The translations under genes and the position numbers were made by a program. A stretch of 64,000 nucleotides of DNA, taken from contig JBAWUJ010000089.1 in assembly GCA_037176705.1 (NCBI GenBank), forward strand, positions 1 to 64,000. Direction: 5' to 3'. Below the pieces are notes generated by a model, which was given only the letters and a program-made list of their open reading frames with translations, did not search any database and was not told the DNA's origin. Below, one piece after another: positions 20,555 to 29,525 of the stretch. This DNA comes from Molossus alvarezi (Eukaryota; Chordata; Mammalia; Chiroptera; Molossidae). Every line of letters starts with the position of its first letter. The stretch's first letter is position 1.

Positions 20555-23500
20555 TTCCATAAATAAGTGAGGTCATGTGATATTTTTTGTTCTTGGCTTG
20601 GCTTGTTTCACTTAAGATAATACTTTCCAGGTCCCTCCATGTAGTCTCAAAGGTAAGAGATCTTTCTTTCTTATAGGTCCATAGTACTCCATTGTGTATA
20701 TGTACCACTTTTTTTATTCATTTGTCTACTGATGGACACTTGGGCTGTTTCCAGGTCTTAGCTATTGTAAATAGTGCTGCTATGGACATGGGGGTACATA
20801 TATCCTTTCTGATTGATTTTTCAGGCTTCTTAGGGTATATTCCTAGAAGTGAGATAACTGGAACAAATGGCAGTTCAATTTCTAATTTTTTGTGATAACA
20901 CCATATTGTTTTCAATAGTGGCTACACCAGTCTGCATTTCCACTAGCAGTGTACTAGAGTCCCCTTTTCTCCACACCCTCGCCAACACTTGTTGTTTGAT
21001 GATTTGTGGATGGCAGCCATTCTGACATGTGTGAGGTGATACCTCATAGTTCTTTTAATTTGCATCTCTCTGATGATTAGTGCTGTTGAGCATTTCTTCA
21101 TATGTCTCTTAGCCATTTGTATGTCCTGTTTGGAGAGGTGTCTATTTAGTTCCTCTGCCCATTTTTTAATTGGGTTCTTTGTCTTCTTTTTGTTGAGTTG
21201 TATGTGTACTCTATATATTTTGGAAATTAACCACTTATTTGATATTTCGTTGGCAATTATGCTCTCCCATAGAGTGGGTTGCCTTTTCATTTTGATGCTT
21301 GTTTCTTTTGCTGTCCAGAAGGTTTTTAGTTTGATGTAGTTCCATGTGTTTATTTATTTATTTTTGTTTTGTTTAGTTTCTCTTGCCCTAGGCGATGTAT
21401 TGGTAAAAATTCTGCTGCCTGTGATGTTTGAGATTTTGCTGCCTGCATTTTCTTCTAGGAATTTTTTGGATTCACAAGTCACATTTAAGTCTTTTATCCA
21501 ATTTGACTGTAGTTTTGTGTATGGTGTAAGTTGTTGGTCTAGTTTTCTTTTCTTTTCATATTTTGTTGCATGTAGCTGTCCAATTTTCCAAACACCATTG
21601 ATTAAATAGGCTGTCTTTACCCCATTGTGTGCTCTAGCAACCTTTGTCAACTATTAATTGACCATACTGTCTTGGGACCATTTCTGGGTTTTCTGTTCTG
21701 TTTCATTGATCTACATGCCTATTTTTGTGCCAGTAGCAGGCTGTTTTGATTACAATGACGTTGTAGTATAACCTTGTACCTGGTTCTGAAATCCAGTTTC
21801 ACTTCCTACTTTCTAATGCAGATTTCTTTTCTTTTTTCTTCTTGTTTAATTGCTTTGACTCAGACTTCCAGTGCCATGTTAAATACAAGTTGCAAGAGCG
21901 GCCATTCCTGTCTTGACCCTGTTATTAAGGATAATGTTTTAGTATTAACCCATTGAGTATAATAGTGTCTGTAGGTTTTTCATATATGTTGAGATATGAT
22001 ATTTCAATTCTTACATAGCTAAGTGTTTTTATCAGAAATGAGTGCTAAGTTATGTCAAAAGACTTTTCAGTATTTATTGATATGATCATATGATTTTTAT
22101 CTTTCATTTTGTTTATATGATGTGCCATATTTATTGAATTGCAAATATTGTACCAGCCATGCATCCCTGGGATGTATCTGACTTGGTCAAGGTTTATAAC
22201 TTCTTCTATGGTATTGCTGAATTGAATTTCCTAATATTTTTGGAAGGATTTTGACATCTATGTTAATCAGGTATAGTAGCCTGTACATTTCTTTCTTTGT
22301 AGTGCCATTATCTGTTTTCTAAATTATAATTATGCTGGTTTCCAAAATCAACTCTGGAAGTGTCCCTTCTTTTAAAAATTTTTGGAAATAGTTTGTGAAA
22401 AATGGGGGTTAATTATTCTTTGAATGTTCAATAAAACTTCCCTGTAAAGCCATCTGAGCCCAGGCTTTTGTTTTCTGGGAGTTTCTTGATTACATCTTCA
22501 ATTTCCTTAGTTGTTATTAGTCTGTTCAAGTTTTCTGTCTCTTCCCGGTTCAGTTTTGGGAGACTGTATGATTCTACAAATTTGTCAGTTTGTCCTATAT
22601 TGACCTATTTGTTGGCATATAGTTGTTCATAGCATTTTAAAACAATCTTGTTTTTCTGTGGTGTCAGTAGTTACTTCTCCTCTTTTTTATCTGATTTTGT
22701 TTATTTGAATACTTTCTCTTTGTTTTGTTGTGAGTGTGGCTAAGGGTCCATCAATGTTGTTTATTTTTTTTAAGGAACCAGCTCTTTGTTTCATTGATCT
22801 TTTGAATTGTTTTTTAATTTCTATGTAATTTATTTTTACTCTGACTTTTCCTATTTATTTCCTTCTACTTGCTCTGGATTTTTATTTTTCTTTACATTCT
22901 AGTTCTTTAATTTGTATGGTTAGATATTGAATGAAAAGTTTTCTGTTTTTGGAAGTCGGCATGTAGTGCTATGAATTGTCCTCTCAGGACTTCTATTGAT
23001 GCATCCCACAGATTTTGTGTTGTTGTGTTTTCATTTTCATTGTTCTCCAGAAAGTTTTTCTTTTTCTTTTTGTATCGTCACCTGAGGACAGTTTTGCATT
23101 TACCTTCAGATAAAGTAGGAGGAAGAGAGAAATAGAGAGAGACAGAAAAACATTGATGTGAGAGAGACGTATCGACTGGTTGCCACGCACAGGACCCCAG
23201 ACAAGGTTGGAGACTAAGTACAACTGAAGCACGTGCCCTCAGTGGGAACCACACCCAGGACTCTCTGGTCCACAGGCTGACATTCTAACCGATGAGTCAG
23301 TCCAGTCAGGGAGGTTTCCAGGAAGTTTTAAATCTCTTGCTTGATCTCCTTGGTAACCCCTTCATTGTTTAAGAACATAATATTTAGCCTGCTTGTGTTG
23401 GAGTGTTTTCATTGTAATTAACTGCTACTTTTATGCCATTGTGATCTGAGAAGATGCTTTATTTGTTTTTTCAATCTTCTTGAACTTGTAGAGACGTACT

Positions 23501-24090
23501 TTGTGTCCTAACATGTGTTCTGTCTTTGAGGATGTCCCCTGTGCACTTGAGAAGAATGTGAATTAAGCAGTTTTGTGGTGTAATTCTATGTAGATATTTA
23601 TTAAATCCATTTGATCTAGTACATAATTTAAAGTCTCTGATTCATTGTTAAATTTTTATCTAGATGATCAATTCAGCTGGGTATTGAAGTCTCCTGCTAT
23701 AATTGTGTTGCTTTTTGTTTCTTCTTTGACGTCCTCCAGAAGTTTTACAAAGTATTTGTACTCCTTTAATGGGTGCATATATGTTTACTAAGGTTATGTT
23801 CTCCTGTTCCTGTTGGATAGATCCTTTCAATGTTATGTAGTGGCCTTCTTGGTCTCTAGTTAATATATTTTGAAGTATATTTTATCAAATATAAGTATTG
23901 CTACCCCAGGTTTTTTATTTATTTATTTTTTTCTGCTTGCTTGGAAAATTCCATCCTTTCACTTTCAAACTATCTGACTCTTTTGTTGTGAGTTGTGCTT
24001 TCTTATACATTCAGTGTCTCTGTGTCTTTGGATCAGAGTGTTTAATCAATTTACATTAAAGTTATTATTGATGTGTACTTATTTTTATTG
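20555..24090 (-). pseudogene. L1 ORF2, broken
   Basis: The C-terminal part is open at 21,290-20,943 ([40 protein letters not shown]). The reverse transcriptase is decayed and partly deleted. In the endonuclease the stretch near 23,690 still reads AGDFN, so this active-site motif survives, but a Ves SINE at 23,060-23,312 splits the domain. The family start region near 24,090 is decayed. This copy looks older than the group B copies because short indels are frequent. Confidence 0.8.
23060..23312 (-). mobile_element. Ves SINE (old, diverged)
   Basis: A Ves-like copy with the head at about 23,312 (minus strand CCCTGACTGGACTGACTCATCGGTTAGAATG) and a degenerate B box (GGGTGTGGTTCCC). It keeps the ACATTGATGTGAGAGAGACG middle that is closer to the usual Ves consensus than the other copies here. 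Target-site copies are CCAGAAAGTTTT at 23,047-23,058 and CCAGGAAGTTTT at 23,318-23,329. It lies inside the L1 endonuclease region. Confidence 0.85.
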
Positions 24091-24260
24091 CTATCTTCAC
24101 TTATTGTGGTTATATTTCTCTTCCTATTTCTTCTGCTTATTACAGCAGTTCTTTTGGCATTTCTTAGAGTGCTGGATTGGTAGTAATATGTTCCCTTGGC
24201 TTTTGTTGTTTGTCTTTGTTTTTTATTTGCATGGAAACTTTTTATTTCACCTTCTAATTT

Positions 24261-24934
24261 GGGTGCGGGGGCGTGGAAGGTGGGTTGGGACCAAAGGCGG
24301 GGGTGGGGGAGCTGCTTGGCCAGCTCTCCTCTGTTTCCAGCTTGGAAAGATGCTTTGGTCCCTGGCCGCCAGCTCGTGCATGAGCCTGGTGGGCGGCCCC
24401 ACTCTGCCTGGTCTTTGGTGCCTTGGTTTCTTGTCAGTGGCGCTGCCCTATGAGTACCGGCTGTGCCAGGAGCTGCTCAAGCTGAAGTGGAGTCTCCAGG
24501 ATCTCGATTGCCTATCCGAGCCCCAGCACGAGCAGGTCCTGGGCCGCATGCAGGAGGCAGCAGCCAGGGCTTGTCGGTGCTCAGCAATGCCTTCGGCCGC
24601 TGGAACTGGGACTTCACCTCCATGCTCTCCTTCTCAGCACCATGCTCTCCCCACAGGTAGGATCCCGGTGGCCCAGCACCACAGCCGCTCTCCACCCTGT
24701 GCTCCCCAGGCCCCCCCTGCCCTGCCATCTCCCTTCCCTGTGTCCCCAGCCCCCGCCGCCCTCCTGCTCCCACCCCACGCATCCCCAGCCCCTCCATCCT
24801 GCCTGTCCTCACCTGTGTGCACCAGCCCCTCCAGCTTGGCCACTGGCCCCTCCCTGGGCCTCTTCTGTGGGGATTCGCAAAGGGCGGGCTGGTGGAGTCT
24901 AAAGCTGGTGAAGTGACCTCAGGACCTCACTTGG
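24261..24934 (+). pseudogene. KCNK1: KCNK1 (TWIK-1) exon 1 plus start of intron 1, broken copy 1
   Basis: KCNK1 encodes a two-pore-domain potassium channel of the plasma membrane. From the ATG at 24,350 the frame gives MLWSLAASSCMSLVG, then ALPYEYRLCQELLKLKWSL and CLSEPQHEQVLGRMQEAA, matching the KCNK1 N-terminus and extracellular cap. After a frameshift it gives VLSNAFGRWNWDFTSMLSF, the run into pore 1. The exon ends at 24,656 in CCACAG|GTAGGAT, a donor at the site where K2P genes split the pore-1 glycine codon. The first transmembrane helix is deleted, and a further indel breaks the end. Intron-like C-rich DNA follows. It is a DNA-level copy, not a retrocopy. GC content is far above that of its neighbours. 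Confidence 0.85.
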
Positions 24935-25306
24935 GTGTTTGATGTATTGCTGGATTTGATTTTCTAATATTTTGTTAAGAATTTTGGCATCTGTGTTAAT
25001 CAGGGATATTGACCTGTAGTTTTCTTTTGTTTGTAGTGTCTTTATCTGGTTTGGGAATTAGGATTATGCTGGCCTCTGAAAGTGAATTTGAAAGTGTTCT
25101 GTCTTCCTGGATTTTTTGAAATAGTTTGAGAAGAATGGGTGTTAGTTCTTTGCATGTTCTGTAAAACTTCCCTGTGAAGCTGTCCAAGCCTGGGTTTTTG
25201 ATTGCTGGGAGAGTCTTGATTATATCTTTAATTTTCTTAGTTGTGATTGGTCTGTTCCAGTTTTCTATCTCTTCCCCGTTCAGTTCTGGGAGACTATGTA
25301 TTTCTT

Positions 25307-25322
25307 GAAATTTGTCCATTTG
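25307..25322. repeat. Target-site duplication, left copy
   Basis: GAAATTTGTCCATTTG, identical to 26,168-26,183. The bases just before it imply a first-strand nick at TTTC/AA on the minus strand, an accepted variant of the L1 endonuclease site. Confidence 0.95.
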
Positions 25323-25961
25323 AAGACAAAGAATCCAATTAAAAAATGGGCAGAGGAACTAAATAGACACCTCTCCAAACAGGACATACAAATGGCTAAG
25401 AGACATATGAAGAAATGTTCATCATCACTAATCATCAGAGAGATGCAAATCAAAACAACAATGAGGTATCACCTCACACCTGTCAGAATGGCCGCCATCA
25501 ACAAATCATCAAACAACAAGTGTTGGCGAGGGTGTGGAGAAAAGGGGACTCTAGCACACTGTTGGTGGGAATGCAGACTGGTGCAGCCACTATGGAAAAT
25601 AATATGGTGTCACCTCAAAAAATTAAAAATTGAACTCCCATTTGACCCAGTGATCCCACTTCTAGGAATATACCCTAAGAAGCCTGAAACACCAATCAGA
25701 AAGAATATATGTACCCCCATCTTTGTAGCAGCACTATTTACAATCGCTAAGATCTGGAAACAGCCCAAGTGCCCATCAGTAGACGAATGGATTAAAAAGC
25801 TGTGGTACATATACACAATGGAGTACTACGCAGCGGTAAGAAAGAAAGATCTCTTATCCTTTGAGACTACATGGAGGGACCTGGAAAGTATCATCCTAAG
25901 TGAAACAAGCCAAGCAGAGAAAGACAAATTTCATATGATCTCACTGATTTCTGGAATATAA
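25323..25961 (+). pseudogene. L1 ORF2 C-terminal fragment, frame intact
   Basis: The frame is open from the truncation point to the stop at 25,959-25,961. It starts near [19 protein letters not shown] and includes the zinc-knuckle-like cysteine region [18 protein letters not shown], then [18 protein letters not shown] and the end [19 protein letters not shown]. Endonuclease and reverse transcriptase are absent through 5' truncation, so it cannot mobilise itself. It is a good reference for the C-terminal end of ORF2 in this genome. Confidence 0.95.
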
Positions 25962-26167
25962 TGAACATAACAGTTTGAGGACAATCCCCTAAGGAGTGGG
26001 GAGCTGAGAGAGGGATGAACAACAGAACTTAAATGCATGGAGGCATGAACAGTGGACATGGACAACAATCAGGGGAAGGGGCAGGGAGGGAAGGGGGAGG
26101 GGGGAATCAGTGGGGGAAAAAGGAGAATCATTTGTAACAAAAATTAATCAATAAAAAAAAAAAAAAA
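25323..26167 (+). mobile_element. 5'-truncated L1, plus strand, recent insertion
   Basis: An 845-base L1 3' segment and the only L1 on the plus strand. It holds the last 212 codons of ORF2, a G-rich 3' UTR (GGGAGGGAAGGGGGAGGGGG near 26,085), the signal AATAAA and a pure A-run ending at 26,167. A perfect 16-base target-site duplication flanks it. Uninterrupted frame, clean tail and identical target copies mark it as one of the youngest insertions in the window. Confidence 0.96.
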
Positions 26168-26932
26168 GAAATTTGTCCATTTGTTTATCTTTTGAATTTT
26201 TTGTAGTCTCTATGTTGTCTATTTCTGCTCTGATCTGTGCTATTCATTTTCTACTACTTTGAGTTTTTTGTTGTTGTTGTTGTTTCCTTGTTTGTTTATG
26301 TTTTCTTCCTAGTTTTTTTAAGTTCTGATGTGAGATAGTCAATTAGAAAATCTAGTTTCCTGTGGTAAAGATTTATGTTATAAACTTCCCTATTTGGACT
26401 ACTTTCACTGAATTCCATTGATTTGTTGTTGTTGTGTGTTCATTTTCATTGTTTTCCATGAAGTTTTTAATTTTTCTTTCTTTTTTTTTTAAATCTTCAT
26501 TGTTAATGGAGAATTTATTACAGATGTTCCACATTTTTTCCCCCATTGCCCCCCCCTCCCCACTCCTGCCCCCCTCTCGTTTTCCCACAATATTGTCTGT
26601 GTCCGTTGCTTATACATATATGTTCTTTGGTTTATTTCTTCCCACCCCCCCAAACCCTTTCCCTTTGAGGTTTGTCAGTCTAGTGATGAATTTGTACTTC
26701 TTAATCTCTTCACCCTTTTCACTCATCCCCCAACCACCCTGCCATCTGGCAACCAACAAAATGTTTCCTGTATCTTTGAGAATGTTTCTGTTCTGCCTGT
26801 TTCTTTTGTTTGTAGATTCCATTGTTGATAGATATATTCATTGCCATTTTGTTTGTTCATATATTTTATATTTTTCTTCAAAAAGACCCTTCACCATTTC
26901 ATATAATAACGGTTTGGTGGTGATGAACTCCT

Positions 26933-27754
26933 TTAACTTTTTCTTGTCTGGGAAACTATATGGCCATCGATTCTATATGACAGCTTTGCAGGATAGAGTA
27001 ATCTTGGTTGTAGGTTCTTGCTTTTCCTCACTCTGAATATTTCTTGCCACTCCCTTCTGGCCTGCAAAGTTTCTTTTGAGAAATCAGCTGACAGCCTTAT
27101 GGGAACTCCCTTGTAGGTAACTAGCTGCCTTTCTCTTGCTACATTTAAGATTCTCTCTTTGTCTTGAAACTTTTGCATTTTGATGATGATGTGTCTTGGT
27201 GTGGGCCTCTTGGGGTTCATCTTGTTTGGGACTCTCTGTGCTTCCTGGACTTGTATGTCTGTTTCCTTCACCAAGTTAGGAAAGTTTTCTGCCATTATTG
27301 TTTCAAACAGGTTTTTGATTTCTTGTTCTCGCTGTTCTCCTTCTGGCACCTCCAAGATGTGAATGTTGGCATGCTTGAAGTTGTCCCAGAGGCTACTTAC
27401 ACTCTCCTCATTTTTTTGGATTCTTTTTTCTTTTTGCTGTTCTGATTGGGCATTTTTTGCTTCCTTATATTCCAAATTGATGGTTTGCTTCTTGGATTTA
27501 TGTACTCTACTAATGAATCTGTGTAAATTATTCTTTATTTCAGTTCATGCCTCCTTCAATTCTGACTGTGCATCCATAATTTCTGACTGGTTCTTTTTTA
27601 TGCTCTTGAAGCCCTCACTGAATTCATTGAGTATCCTTATAAGAAGTATTTTGAACTCAGCATCTGTTAGGTTGCTTATCTCCATTTCGCTTAGTTCTTT
27701 TCTTGGGGTTTTGTTCTGTTCTTTCATTTGGGACCTGTTTCTTTGTTTCCTCAT
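26933..27754 (-). pseudogene. ORF1p-like frame of HAL1-like element, nearly intact
   Basis: The start is the ATG at 27,752-27,754 (MRKQRNRSQMKEQNKTP). The frame runs 274 codons to 26,933 with a single stop at 27,545-27,547 (TGA). Codons 1-130 form the heptad-rich coiled coil. The rest has the RRM/C-terminal landmarks ILEVPEGEQREQEIKNLF, RPTPRHIIIKMQKFQDKERI and IRLSADFSKETLQARREW. Near 26,948 a one-base slip would open about 35 more codons, including KEFITTKPLLYEMVKGLF, a tail absent from the group A-C copies. Known role of the family: RNA-binding chaperone. Much better preserved than neighbouring ORF1s. Confidence 0.8.
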
Positions 27755-28635
27755 TTTGGCTGCCTCCCTGTGTTTGTTTCTGTGTATTACTTACCTAGTG
27801 GTATGGGGGTAGCTGAGACCAGGTGCTGCTTGTTTGAAAGAATTTAGAAAAAACCTGAAGCAGTATCCAAGACAGGCCAATCCAATGGCTAAGCAAGTGG
27901 CAACAGCTTGGGTGGGCCTGAAAGTTGGGTGGGGCGGGGCCTCAGGGAGTCTCCAGGGCAGGGTTACTAGTGTGATCCAGGTTGCTGGAGACCCAGATAT
28001 GGTGGTTGTATGCCACCCCAGGGAAGGGCTCACCAAAGGAACAAAGTCTTCTGACATCACGTTTGTCCTGGAGAAAGCACCCTCTCCAGCCCTCGCTCCA
28101 GTGCCAAACAGCTCAGTTCTTCCCTGTATATCTCTGGTGTCCCTCGAGCTGCCTCCCCTCCAAGCTTTGAGGGAATGAGTCCCATAAGTCCATGTGCGGA
28201 CCCTTTAAGGAGCTGCCTGGGGCTCCAGCTGCTTCAGCTTCCCTGAGCCTCAGTTCCTGCTGGTTTTTCCAGCCCGAAGTTATGGGGATTCTCTTCCTGG
28301 CACTGGGAGCCTGAGCGGGGCACCTGGTGTGAGACAGGGACCCCTCAGTCCTCAGGAAATACCTTCCCAGCTGAGGTATCCTCCTGATTTTTATTCACCA
28401 CATGTGGGTGTGGGACCAGCCTGTATCGCCTCCTGCCCTCGCACCTCTGGCCCTCAACCCCTCCTACGAGTGTGGATGTGGCTAATGCTTTAATTCCATA
28501 GTTGTAGGACTTCCATTCAGTTTGATTTCAGGCGGTTTTGAATGATGGTTGTTCTGTAGTTTAGCTGTAACTCTGATGCGGTTGTGGGAGGACGCGATAC
28601 CGCGTTTATCTACACCACCATCTTGACTAGAAGTC
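27755..28635 (-). promoter_or_regulatory. 5' UTR of the HAL1-like element
   Basis: About 880 bases of GC-rich sequence between the ORF1 start and the element 5' end. It resembles no other 5' UTR in the window. The outer end carries CGATACCGCGTTTATCTACA on the plus strand, with several CpG sites, next to the start motif CAAGATGGTGGTGTAG on the minus strand. The promoter role is inferred from position only. Confidence 0.6.
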
Positions 28636-29525
28636 AAGTTTTTTATTTTTTTGATCTCCTTGTGAACCTATTCATTGTTTAATAACATGCTATGTAGTCT
28701 TTATGTGTTGAAATGTTTTTGTGTATTTTTTTGTAATTTATTTCTAGTTTCCCATTTCTTTACTTTCTACCTATGTGAGGCTTTCCTTGTGAGTTGGGTC
28801 TCTTCTAAATAACATATATATGAGCTATACATTCTTATCTATTCACCTACTCTGTGTCTTTTGATGGTAGCGTTTAATCTATTTTTGTTTAAAGCAATTA
28901 TTGATATGTACTTATTTATTGCAATTTTAATTTATTATGGTTACATTTCTCTTCTCATTTCTTCTGCTTATTATAGCACCCCTTTTCACATTTCTTAGAG
29001 AGCTGGTTGTTGCTGACATATTCTATTAGTCTTTTTATCTGGGAAGCTCTTCCTTTATTTCACCTTCTATTTTCAATGATAGCCTTGCTGGATAGAGTAG
29101 CCTTGGATTCAGATCCTTGTTTTTCCTTACCTTGCTCTCTTCATGACTTTCTCCTCTGTCCAGTAGTGTTTTTATTGAGCATTCAGCTGATAAGGTTATG
29201 TGATTTTCTTTGTGGGTAATCCGTTGCTTATTTCTTGCCATGTTTCGAATTCTATTTCTCTCTTTAATATTTGCCCTTTAATTATTATGTGTCTCGATGT
29301 GGGCCTTTTTGGATTCTTCAAAGTTGAAGCTCTTTGTGCTTCTTGAAGGTATATGCCATTTTCCTTCACCAACTTATCAGTGTTTTCTGACACTATTTCT
29401 TCAAATATTTTCTCTGTCCCTTGCTCATTTTCTTTTTTTCCTGGAACTTCTATGATGTGTGTGTTATTGTGTTTCATGGTGTCCCACATTTCTCTTAGGC
29501 TGTCTTTCTGTTTTTTAATTGTTTG

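Larger units (their letters stand above)
20303..24260 (-). mobile_element. L1 element, group C, 5'-truncated
   Basis: The 3' end is at about 20,303 (TTATCAATTTATTTTTGTTATGG). ORF2 follows to about 24,090, then the first bases of the ORF1 tail to 24,260, where the L1 stops and the KCNK1-like block begins. A deletion at about 21,790 removes roughly 450 bases between the ORF2 C-terminal part and the reverse transcriptase. A Ves SINE interrupts the endonuclease. The paired element at 59,011-63,395 still has ORF1 and a 5' UTR. Confidence 0.83.
26477..28635 (-). mobile_element. HAL1-like element: L1 ORF1 only, no ORF2
   Basis: A 2.16-kb element whose 3' A-tail is the T-run at 26,481-26,490 and whose 5' end is at about 28,635, reading GACTTCTAGTCAAGATGG on the minus strand, like an L1 start. 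It has a GC-rich 5' UTR (about 880 bases), ORF1, then directly a 3' UTR with no trace of ORF2. Imperfect target copies are AAGTTTTTAATTTTT (26,461-26,475) and AAGTTTTTTATTTTT (28,636-28,650). Neither UTR matches the other L1s here. Half-L1 (HAL1) families are known in mammals. An internally deleted L1 of a foreign subfamily is the alternative. Confidence 0.75.
24935..29525 (-). mobile_element. Group A L1, interrupted by two later insertions
   Basis: Group A L1 sequence is split into 24,935-25,322 (reverse transcriptase), 26,168-26,476 (region between reverse transcriptase and endonuclease) and 28,636-29,525 (endonuclease remnant and ORF1). The left edge is the join to KCNK1 DNA at 24,934/24,935. 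The endonuclease deletion is at about 28,750 and the ORF2 start reads ATT at 28,923-28,925, as in the other group A copies. The frame 25,319-24,996 keeps [20 protein letters not shown]1 pieces are at 29,241-29,035 and 29,489-29,196. The right edge matches the break at 1,052. Confidence 0.85.

Noticed and set aside
23993..24916. 307-codon plus-strand frame crossing from L1 into the GC-rich block
   Set aside because: It joins antisense L1, the KCNK1 exon in frame for about 85 codons, and proline-rich intron translation. It has no coherent domain order, and the true KCNK1 frame breaks inside it. It is a chance fusion, not a gene.
24261..24934. KCNK1 retrocopy (processed pseudogene)
   Set aside because: Sequence continues past the exon donor into intron-like DNA in both copies, and there is no A-tail or target-site duplication. 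DNA duplication fits better.
26085..26110. G-run in the plus-strand L1 3' UTR as a special quadruplex regulator
   Set aside because: G-rich 3' UTRs are a common L1 trait, and the complementary C-runs occur at every L1 3' end here (for example 8,780, 14,455, 20,350). Nothing is specific to this copy.
27791..28178. Protein-coding frames in the GC-rich region (plus 27,834-28,178, minus 28,060-27,791)
   Set aside because: They lie in the 5' UTR of the HAL1-like element, overlap each other on opposite strands and have no recognisable domain.
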